DNA of 5,109 nucleotides from Bacteroidota bacterium (GTDB lineage Bacteria > Bacteroidota > Ignavibacteria > UBA10030 > UBA8401). The DNA is taken from the NCBI GenBank assembly GCA_025355705.1, contig JANXZD010000033.1, forward strand, positions 1 to 5,109. The letters are read 5' to 3'. Positions 1 through 4,915 of the stretch are shown here, piece by piece. The notes under the pieces are model-generated. The model made no database searches and had not been told where the DNA came from. It worked only from the letters and a program-made list of their open reading frames with translations. Position 1 is the first letter of the stretch; every line of letters starts with the position of its first letter. A program made the position numbers and the translations under genes.

Positions 1-1
1 A

Positions 2-148
2 GAGATTACAAAGTTGGTCAATGGAAATTTTGAAGCAGGGAAATACAGTGTCGAATGGAATGCTATGAAACTTTCCAGCGGAGTGTATTTCTATAGAATG
101 AATGCCGGAAATTTTGTTGAAACACGAAAACTTGTCTTTCAAAAATAA
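2..148 (+). CDS. C-terminal end of a T9SS-exported protein (type A sorting domain), 5' partial
   Basis: This is the last 48 residues of a protein whose start lies before the window; the frame is open from base 2 to the TAA at 146-148. The visible part has the pattern GKYSVEWNA, then LSSGVYFYRM, then AGNFVETRKLVFQK. This is the usual layout of the type A C-terminal sorting domain (TIGR04183-like, with a FlgD/Ig-like beta-strand fold). In known systems this domain directs a Sec-exported protein through the type IX secretion system across the outer membrane and is then usually removed. The function of the missing upstream part cannot be told; such tails are found on proteases, glycosidases, adhesins and many unknown surface proteins. 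The ending in a basic strand (TRKLVFQK) fits a complete, undamaged C-terminus. Confidence 0.88.
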   Translation, partial: EITKLVNGNFEAGKYSVEWNAMKLSSGVYFYRMNAGNFVETRKLVFQK

Positions 149-158
149 TAAAATTCTT

Positions 159-200
159 AAAATAATAATGGACTCTATTAATAGAGTCCATTATTATTTT
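159..200. terminator. Perfect 42-base palindromic terminator, probably bidirectional
   Basis: The arms 159-178 and 181-200 are exact reverse complements, and the two bases between them (TA) also pair, so the whole 42 bases are palindromic. The core GGACTCTAT/ATAGAGTCC is flanked by an A-rich left side and a T-rich right side (TTATTATTTT). RNA read from either strand would thus form a stable hairpin running into a U-rich stretch. It starts 10 bases after the stop codon of the T9SS-tailed gene, as expected for a Rho-independent terminator of that gene. It also insulates the following operon from read-through. Confidence 0.85.
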
Positions 201-267
201 AAACCAAGGAAAAGTGAAAACAAACAATCATCGTTTAGCATCGCTATATATGCATGATTTGGTAATT

Positions 268-295
268 TTGACTGAAACAGCGGCATAATTATTCT
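268..295 (+). promoter_or_regulatory. Weak candidate promoter for the TPR-eamA-trmH block
   Basis: TTGACT (268-273) is followed after 16 bases by TATTCT (290-295), a fair match to a sigma70-like -35/-10 pair. It lies in the 160-base gap between the terminator and the first gene of the block. Transcription would begin near 302 and give a leader of about 60 bases. No Bacteroidota-type TAnnTTTG element stood out here. AT-rich DNA gives such matches by chance, so this is only a candidate. Confidence 0.27.
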
Positions 296-329
296 CATAT
301 TCAATGTATTGCTTCTCCAATTCTCATTC

Positions 330-361
330 GCTATTTTCACAAAGACAAAAATGTGAATAGC
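330..361 (+). promoter_or_regulatory. Imperfect stem-loop just before the start codon of the TPR-like gene
   Basis: GCTATTTTCAC (330-340) can pair with GTGAATAGC (353-361), leaving a two-base TT bulge on the left arm and a 12-base A-rich loop. The right arm ends one base before the ATG at 363. No Shine-Dalgarno sequence is visible upstream of that ATG, so the hairpin occupies the place where a ribosome would bind. It could modulate initiation, or be chance pairing in AT-rich DNA. Confidence 0.35.
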
Positions 362-362
362 T

Positions 363-899
363 ATGCTCACCCGTACTGAAATACGACATATCTTCAATAC
401 GTCAAAGAATTTCAATGAATTATTCGATGCATTCAATGCAGCGATTCATCAGGGGATTGATGATGTAGAGATCTATCGCATTCTCTTTTGGAATGATTCA
501 CTTGGAAACGACGAACTGATATTGTTTGGTGAAAAACTGGCAAAAGAATATCGCCATATTGCTTATGATGTGTACATGTGGCTGGCAAATATCTTTGAAG
601 TGCTTTATGGTAAGAAAGACAACTACGAACTGGCGTTGGTTTATTTTCAAAAGGCTGCCGCAATAAAACCAGAACAAACCGATCCGTACCTTGATGCGTG
701 CGATTGTTACAATCCTGATATTGATATTCCCCCGGCAAAAATGTTGATTGAATTCTTGAAGATTGGCATTGAACTTGTCAATAGTAAGAAGAGCATTGCA
801 CTTCGTTTAGCTGTTCTCTATCAGGCAATTGGTGAGAATGATCTTGCAGAATATTACCGCGTAAAATTCGATGAGGCAGGGGAAAGTCCCCTCAAATGA
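363..899 (+). CDS. Small TPR-like helical protein of unknown function
   Basis: This 178-residue protein is predicted soluble; no signal peptide or membrane segment is seen. Residues about 68-116 read as a tetratricopeptide-type helix pair: W73-L-A-N, then the turn around GKKDNYELALVYFQKAAAIKP (83-103). A second, weaker helix pair follows at about 125-172 (IALRLAVLYQAIGENDLAEYY). The N-terminal 60 residues are helical and were not recognised. TPR folds usually serve as protein-binding scaffolds, but nothing here names a partner. ATG 363 is the first ATG after an in-frame TGA at 354-356, so the start is constrained, although it has no clear ribosome site. Its stop codon overlaps the start of the permease gene (ATGA, 896-899), so it is the first member of a coupled three-gene block. 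It is a real gene judging by length, the TPR pattern and this junction. Confidence 0.85.
   Translation: MLTRTEIRHIFNTSKNFNELFDAFNAAIHQGIDDVEIYRILFWNDSLGNDELILFGEKLAKEYRHIAYDVYMWLANIFEVLYGKKDNYELALVYFQKAAAIKPEQTDPYLDACDCYNPDIDIPPAKMLIEFLKIGIELVNSKKSIALRLAVLYQAIGENDLAEYYRVKFDEAGESPLK
878..892 (+). promoter_or_regulatory. GC-rich hairpin over the permease gene's SD-like sequence
   Basis: AGGGGA (878-883) and TCCCCT (887-892) are exact complements around a three-base AAG loop. The AGGGG half is the only purine-rich, SD-like sequence before the ATG at 896, and it would be masked when the stem forms. The hairpin lies in the last codons of the TPR-like gene. Ribosomes finishing that gene at 897-899 would melt it, which is a classical arrangement for translational coupling. 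The role is inferred; only the dyad and its position are seen. Confidence 0.5.
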
Positions 900-1798
900 A
901 ACACCTCAAAGGGTACATTGCTATCTCACTCGCTGCAGTGTTATGGGGAGTTGCTGCATCTGTAGCCAAATCATTCTTCAATAAAGCTTACGAACCGCTC
1001 ATCCTCGTACAAATGCGTGTGACATTATCATTTGCAGTGCTCTTTTTATTCTTCCTTACAACCAATCGATCGTTATTGAAATTTTCAATTAAGGATATTC
1101 CTCATGTTCTTATTGTTGGAATTTTAGGCGTTGCGGGATCAAATTATTTTTATTATGCAGCAATCAAAGAAACGAATGTTTCGACATCAATTCTAGTACA
1201 ATATACTGCACCAGTTATGGTGATGATCTACACGGTAGTATTTCAAAAAGAGAAATTAACATTTTCTAAGATCTCAGCTCTCGTGTTATCGCTTAGTGGA
1301 ATATTTTTAGCCATTGGTGCATACAATCCTGAGATCATTCAAGGCAACAAGATTGGAATAATCTATGCGTTGCTCGCCGCAGTCTCATTCTCCATTTTTA
1401 ACATCAGCGGAAAATCATTAACACAGAAATATTCCATTTGGACAGGGCTGATTTATTTACTTGGCGCGGCTACTCTTTTCTGGAGTTTCATCAATACACC
1501 GATGGAAATTTTTAAAGCGAACTATTCATTTGAAGATTGGAAAGTGTTTGGCATTATTGCTTTGATCTCAATCTTAATTCCATATTCATTGTATTATTAT
1601 GGCCTTCACCATATCCAATCGAGTAAAGCAATCATCATCAGTACTCTTGAACCGATCGTTGCAATAATTTCTGAGTGGTTGTTCTTGAGCGGAAGAATGG
1701 GATTCATTCAAGTGATCGGAGCGATACTTGTTATTACAGCGATCGTCGTATTGCAAAAGGATTCAAAAAATGGTAAACCTATTTTGGTGCAGGAATGA
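896..1798 (+). CDS. EamA/DMT-family transporter, inner-membrane permease
   Basis: This 300-residue protein, mostly hydrophobic, reads as ten membrane helices in two tandem EamA repeats (roughly 5-138 and 150-286). The first repeat opens with the family-like AAVLWGVAASVAKSFF (13-28) and contains the LVQYTAPVMV region followed by a charged QKEKLTF loop. The second has the matching EPIVAIISEWLFLSG region and closes with IGAILVITAIVVLQK. Members of the drug/metabolite transporter superfamily export or exchange amino acids, nucleobases and other small metabolites, but the substrate cannot be read from sequence. Length is typical (about 290-310). The start is fixed by the ATGA overlap with the TPR-like gene, and the next residues, KHLKGYIAISL, give the usual short positive N-terminus. 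Its own stop overlaps the trmH start in the same way. Confidence 0.93.
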   Translation: MKHLKGYIAISLAAVLWGVAASVAKSFFNKAYEPLILVQMRVTLSFAVLFLFFLTTNRSLLKFSIKDIPHVLIVGILGVAGSNYFYYAAIKETNVSTSILVQYTAPVMVMIYTVVFQKEKLTFSKISALVLSLSGIFLAIGAYNPEIIQGNKIGIIYALLAAVSFSIFNISGKSLTQKYSIWTGLIYLLGAATLFWSFINTPMEIFKANYSFEDWKVFGIIALISILIPYSLYYYGLHHIQSSKAIIISTLEPIVAIISEWLFLSGRMGFIQVIGAILVITAIVVLQKDSKNGKPILVQE

Positions 1799-2376
1799 GA
1801 CTTCAACGAAGAAAAAATAAAGTATTCAATGTACTTGAGCAACGTCAACCCGATCTTACGGTCGTGATGGAAAATATTCACGATCCGCATAATGTAAGTG
1901 CAATGCTTCGTTCATCGGATGCGGTAGGAATCCATGAAGTGAATCTGGTCTACACCACGACAAAATATCCGAAGATCGGCAGCAAGAGCTCTTCTAGTGC
2001 AAATAAATGGATCGGCAGAAGAAAATTTTCTTCAATTCCTGAGTGCTATCAGCAGTTACGAAAAGAAGGATTCCAAATTCTTGCAACACGATTGGATGAA
2101 AATGCGAAACAGTTATATGATTTTGATCTTACTAAACCGACTGCATTTGTTTTTGGTAATGAGCATGGCGGAGTTACTGATGAAGCTGCTAACCTTGCGG
2201 ATGCAACAATATATATTCCGATGATGGGGATGATCCAAAGTTTGAATGTCTCAGTTGCATGTGCGGTAACGATCTACGAAGCATTACGACAGCGGATAGG
2301 AAAGGGATTTTACTCTAAAGCAAGATTCGACCTACAGATGTTAGAAAAATTAAAAGAGGAGTGGTTGAAAAAATAA
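1795..2376 (+). CDS. trmH: tRNA (guanosine(18)-2'-O)-methyltransferase TrmH (SpoU/SPOUT family)
   Basis: TrmH methylates the 2'-OH of G18 in the tRNA D-loop using S-adenosylmethionine. The 193-residue protein shows all three SpoU motifs in order. Motif 1 is HDPHNVSAMLRSSDAVG (29-45), with N33 and R39 matching the conserved Asn and catalytic Arg. Motif 2 is FVFGNEHGGV (118-127). Motif 3 is IPMMGMIQSLNVSVA (141-155), which forms the trefoil-knot cofactor site. The N-terminal RQPDLTVVMENIH also resembles TrmH rather than the rRNA-specific RlmB, which has an extra N-terminal domain absent here. Length and ending resemble the short Thermus-type TrmH; the longer C-terminal extension of the E. coli enzyme is missing. 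ATG 1795 overlaps the permease stop, with AGGA immediately upstream (1791-1794), too close for an ideal SD, so coupling is likely. Confidence 0.95.
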   Translation: MRLQRRKNKVFNVLEQRQPDLTVVMENIHDPHNVSAMLRSSDAVGIHEVNLVYTTTKYPKIGSKSSSSANKWIGRRKFSSIPECYQQLRKEGFQILATRLDENAKQLYDFDLTKPTAFVFGNEHGGVTDEAANLADATIYIPMMGMIQSLNVSVACAVTIYEALRQRIGKGFYSKARFDLQMLEKLKEEWLKK

Positions 2377-2380
2377 TATT

Positions 2381-2881
2381 TTATATTCGAGCGAACAAAT
2401 GAGTTTGAACAATCACTGCTAAAAAAATCAATAACGGCCAGCCGACAATAATCCACATCCATCCGATGGAAATAGCAACAAACAATAAGGGAAAAGAGAG
2501 CAGCAGAGAAATAATATCAAATTTCTTGACAACGGAAATTGTGTTGATAGTAAGGAACAATGACACTGCAATAATAAATCCGAAAATAGAAATTTTTATC
2601 TGTAATCCAAGAACAAGTGCATAAACAGTGAATATTAGCACCAATGGTAAACGGCTTTTCCGAAAACCTTCGTGAAAGATGGATTTGTAGTTTCTCCAGT
2701 ACGGCATTCCATCCTCACCAACGTTGCGGCGCATAACGAGTGCTGAGAGAAAACCATTGATCATAATAATCCCAATCCCGAAGGGGATGAGCAAAAAATA
2801 AAATCCACCGATGAGAATTTTGTTGAACCATTCGTTGTCTGAAAAAATAGGGGAGAGAGCAGTCGATAGATTTTTCATCAT
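2381..2881 (-). CDS. DUF4013-like integral membrane protein
   Basis: This 166-residue membrane protein has a short soluble N-terminus, a long hydrophobic stretch at about 22-49, and further hydrophobic stretches near 78-93, 97-118 and 123-160. Between the first two lies a charged segment, RRNVGEDGMPYWRNYKSIFHEG (51-72, written here as RRNVGEDGMPYW then RNYKSIFHEG). This matches my memory of the DUF4013 pattern: a hydrophobic GGL...P region, a Gly-Tyr/Phe-x-Arg stretch, then LPxW followed by a G-containing helix. The biochemical role of that family is unknown to me. Two adjacent ATGs (2881 and 2878) could serve as start, and neither has a clear SD sequence. It lies 21 bases downstream of the serine hydrolase gene on the same strand, so they are probably co-transcribed. 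The 3' end faces trmH with a 4-base gap. Confidence 0.78.
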   Translation of the reverse strand: MMKNLSTALSPIFSDNEWFNKILIGGFYFLLIPFGIGIIMINGFLSALVMRRNVGEDGMPYWRNYKSIFHEGFRKSRLPLVLIFTVYALVLGLQIKISIFGFIIAVSLFLTINTISVVKKFDIISLLLSFPLLFVAISIGWMWIIVGWPLLIFLAVIVQTHLFARI

Positions 2882-2902
2882 TTCATTAATATTGTCTGGA
2901 AA

Positions 2903-3784
2903 TTATTTTGGTAATCTTCGTCCATACTGATTCGAGTTTGCTTTTCGCTCAAAATAGTTAAAAGTCTCACGTGAAATATCGGTAATTATTTTCGGTCCAT
3001 CTTCGTTGTGCAGCAGCATCTTTGTCATAACACAGATAATATAAGGATTATTCTCAAGATAGATGATACCGACATCCGTTCTTACACCTTCAACATCGCC
3101 CCCTTTGTTTGCAATGGTAACCATTGGTGCAATACCTGATTTGAGTGCTCCATCTTTATCAAGTTTTAAGATAGATAGCATGTCATCGCAAGCTTGTTTA
3201 TTCACTAAAGCTCCATTATACATTTTTTCCAGAATAGCCATAACATCTTTCGGCGTGCTGATGTTTTCTCTTCCTTCTTTCGCTGCTTGAATATCCATCA
3301 TCACTCGTTGAAGTTTTGTTTTTATCGCACCGTTCTTCTGCAATGATTCATTGACATTTTTCATTCCAACAAGATCGATGAGCAGATTCGTTGCTGAATT
3401 ATCACTTAACACGATCATCACTACGCAATAATCCCGAATGGAGAGAGAGACCGATTTTTCTCCGAGTGAAGAAAGTATTCCGCTTCCGCCAACTCGCGCG
3501 GAAATTGGCAATTGTTTGATATCGGTAAGATTGAATTTTCCTTCCGCAGCTTGTTTATACACTTCCGTTAAAATGTGGATCTTTATCGAACTTGCTTGTG
3601 GAAAAATATCATCTTCATTGATGAGAATCTGTTCTCCAGAGCGTAAGTCTTTAATAGCAACTCCTACAACAGCGTCAGCTTGTTCCACAATCTGGTTGAT
3701 GTTTGTAATCAATTTATCTTTTAGACGATCGGTTTGTGAGAAAGAAAACTGGAATGTAATAATGACTAATAACAGTTTTATCAT
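2903..3784 (-). CDS. Exported class A beta-lactamase-like serine hydrolase (atypical active site)
   Basis: The protein has 293 residues, with a signal peptide at 1-16 (MIKLLLVIITFQFSFS, probable cleavage before Q17) that sends it to the periplasm. The beta-lactamase/transpeptidase fold is shown by S65-S66-I67-K68 (SxxK nucleophile and base), S127-D128-N129 (SDN), and K227-G228-G229 where KTG is usual, followed by VEGVRTDVGI. The omega-loop region is LQRVMMDIQAAKEG (158-171) followed by RENISTP. It lacks the ExxLN with Glu166 that drives deacylation in true class A enzymes. From memory, a subfamily of uncharacterised serine hydrolases shares this MMD...ENxSTP form and a C-terminal YGR tail, as here (YGRRLP). 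It may hydrolyse another substrate or bind beta-lactams slowly; calling it a resistance gene would go too far. The frame is open 28 codons further upstream, but GGAG before 3784 and the signal peptide decide this start. Confidence 0.88.
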   Translation of the reverse strand: MIKLLLVIITFQFSFSQTDRLKDKLITNINQIVEQADAVVGVAIKDLRSGEQILINEDDIFPQASSIKIHILTEVYKQAAEGKFNLTDIKQLPISARVGGSGILSSLGEKSVSLSIRDYCVVMIVLSDNSATNLLIDLVGMKNVNESLQKNGAIKTKLQRVMMDIQAAKEGRENISTPKDVMAILEKMYNGALVNKQACDDMLSILKLDKDGALKSGIAPMVTIANKGGDVEGVRTDVGIIYLENNPYIICVMTKMLLHNEDGPKIITDISRETFNYFERKANSNQYGRRLPK

Positions 3785-3789
3785 ATTGG

Positions 3790-3793
3790 CTCC
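3790..3793 (-). promoter_or_regulatory. Ribosome-binding site that fixes the serine hydrolase start
   Basis: On the minus strand GGAG lies 5 bases before the ATG at 3784. The longer reading starting at 3868 has no comparable site and would bury the signal peptide behind 28 extra residues. This site therefore selects the shorter protein. Confidence 0.75.
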
Positions 3794-3807
3794 ATTTCTA
3801 ATAGTGA

Positions 3808-3836
3808 ATACTAAGGAAAGAGTAGTGGAAAAGCAA
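3808..3836 (-). promoter_or_regulatory. Candidate promoter for the serine hydrolase/DUF4013 pair
   Basis: On the minus strand TTGCTT (3836-3831) and TAGTAT (3813-3808) are separated by exactly 17 bases, a sigma70-like arrangement. Transcription would start near 3801, giving a leader of about 17 bases with the GGAG site inside it. The match is moderate and there is no independent support. Confidence 0.3.
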
Positions 3837-3895
3837 GGAAGTGTATGGTGAACTATTTTAGTAACCACAATAATACAAAGGACGAAATTTAAATA

Positions 3896-3924
3896 TTGAA
3901 TGTAATTAAGACAACGAATTTATA
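3896..3924 (+). promoter_or_regulatory. Weak candidate promoter for the integrase-like gene
   Basis: TTGAAT (3896-3901) lies 17 bases before TTTATA (3919-3924), within a very AT-rich stretch (about 3885-3930) of the divergent intergenic region. It would give a leader of roughly 50 bases. The AT-rich setting makes chance matches likely. No other feature is evident between the hydrolase start (3784) and 3984. Confidence 0.2.
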
Positions 3925-3983
3925 TATATGGCAAACATCGTTCGATTGCGATTCATAGACATTTTGGCTATTTTCCATAACGG

Positions 3984-4883
3984 ATGATGAAACAGCATAG
4001 CACACAAACAATAACGCTTCAACGACTTCTGATTCTTCATTCTGATTATCTGAATGAACTGAGCAAGCGAAATTCTGAAACGCGGGGGACATACGAACGC
4101 ACACTTCGTGAATTTATGCGATGGGTACGATTGGAACCGGAATTTGAATGTTCAACAAAAGAGGTCGAACGGTATAAGCGATTTTTACTGACCAAGAGAA
4201 AATTATCTCCTGTTTCTGTTACCATGTACCTTTCCTCAGTTCGAAAATTTTTTGATTTTCTTGTTTTGCGTGGTGTGTTATTCTCAAATACTGCAAAAGC
4301 TGTTAAAGGAGGAGAAACCAATCCGCAGCACTCACGAAAAAGCATTTCCGTTCAAGAAGTTCAGTTGTTGATCCAGTCAATTGAGCGGAAAGATGAAATT
4401 GGATTCAGAGATTTTGCCGTCGTAAAATTGATGATCAGTTGTGGTCTTTCGGAGATCGAATTGATCCGTGCGGATATTGGTGACATAGTTATGAAAAAAG
4501 GAATCATGACGTTGTCACTGCAGTTGAAAGGGAAAAAGACAAAAGATCAAACTGCGGTGATCTCTAACGATGCTAAAGAAGCGATGAAAAGTTATCTTGC
4601 TTTCAGAACCAATGCAAAAGAGATTGAACCACTCTTTATGAGTGCGGGAAATAGAACTCGCGGTCAACGAATGACATCACGCGGAATTCGCGAACGAATT
4701 AATTTTTATCTAGAGAAATCTGGGGTCAAAAACGGCGAAGCACGAAAGATCACTGCGTTATCTTTACGTTTAACGGCAATTAAAACAATGGCAGAACAGG
4801 GGGCAAGTGTGGATGAAATACGAAAAAAATTTCATATTGTAAAAGAATTGACGGTAAAGAGGTATTTGGAGCATATTGAATAA
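3984..4883 (+). CDS. Tyrosine recombinase/integrase-family protein with degenerate catalytic residues
   Basis: The 299 residues have the two-domain layout of tyrosine recombinases. A helical SAM-like core-binding domain lies at about 15-105 (TYERTLREFMRWV, then LSPVSVTMYLSSVRKFFDFL). A catalytic-type domain lies at about 120-299. The latter aligns by eye with integrases of the TGLRxxEVVRANIEDI...PLFxSxGNRxxGxRMTxRxI type, here CGLSEIELIRADIGDI (153-168) and EPLFMSAGNRTRGQRMTSRGI (215-235). Of the R-K-H-R-H/W-Y set, the beta-strand Lys (K184, K185 or K187), Arg II (R262) and Tyr (Y294) remain. Arg I is Ser156. His II of HxxR is Leu259 (TALSLRLTA). The H/W position aligns with I285, although H284 is next to it. 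Strand transfer activity is therefore doubtful; it may bind DNA only. ATG 3984 and ATG 3987 are both possible, without a good SD. No inverted or direct repeats flank it, so there is no direct sign of an active mobile element. Confidence 0.87.
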   Translation: MMKQHSTQTITLQRLLILHSDYLNELSKRNSETRGTYERTLREFMRWVRLEPEFECSTKEVERYKRFLLTKRKLSPVSVTMYLSSVRKFFDFLVLRGVLFSNTAKAVKGGETNPQHSRKSISVQEVQLLIQSIERKDEIGFRDFAVVKLMISCGLSEIELIRADIGDIVMKKGIMTLSLQLKGKKTKDQTAVISNDAKEAMKSYLAFRTNAKEIEPLFMSAGNRTRGQRMTSRGIRERINFYLEKSGVKNGEARKITALSLRLTAIKTMAEQGASVDEIRKKFHIVKELTVKRYLEHIE

Positions 4884-4885
4884 TT

Positions 4886-4915
4886 TGTCATGGAGAATAA
4901 TGACATGAAACATGT
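4886..4915 (+). promoter_or_regulatory. Two overlapping dyads around the ribosome site and start of the NlpE-like gene
   Basis: TGTCAT (4886-4891) pairs with ATGACA (4900-4905) around an 8-base loop that contains the SD sequence GGAG (4892-4895). ACATG (4903-4907) pairs with CATGT (4911-4915) around AAA and holds the start codon in its left arm. The dyads share 4903-4905, so they cannot both form fully. The first would expose the SD in its loop, the second would hide the ATG. GGAG to ATG 4905 is 9 bases, so this site supports 4905 over the in-frame ATG at 4890. Confidence 0.4.

Noticed and set aside
194..436. Open frame of 80 codons on the minus strand over the leader of the first operon
   Set aside because: It overlaps the terminator palindrome at its end and the TPR gene at its start, and its translation resembles no known small protein. 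A separate small gene cannot be excluded but is not supported.
433..738. Open frame of 101 codons on the minus strand
   Set aside because: It lies wholly opposite the TPR-like gene, with a low-complexity basic translation and no supporting ribosome site or family pattern.
1997..2224. Second + strand frame of 75 codons inside trmH
   Set aside because: It is out of frame within a gene whose three SpoU motifs span the same bases; it has no ribosome site or domain.
2903..3784. Calling the hydrolase an antibiotic-resistance beta-lactamase
   Set aside because: SxxK and SDN are present, but the Glu166 motif and KTG are not, so the fold alone does not support resistance.
3438..3851. Open frame of 137 codons on the + strand
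   Set aside because: It runs antisense to the serine hydrolase gene, whose motifs and signal peptide are clear. Its translation has no recognisable domain.
3785..3868. 28-codon N-terminal extension of the serine hydrolase
   Set aside because: The extension would place a polar stretch before an obvious signal peptide. GGAG lies 5 bases before the ATG at 3784, so the shorter start is favoured.
3889..4345. Minus-strand open frames of 71 and 99 codons opposite the integrase-like gene
   Set aside because: Both lie largely antisense to a recognisable recombinase core-binding domain and show no own motifs.
3984..4883. Idea that the integrase-like gene marks an integrated mobile element
   Set aside because: No tRNA gene, direct repeats, terminal inverted repeats, excisionase or phage genes are seen within the window, and the active site looks impaired. 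Borders outside the window cannot be excluded.
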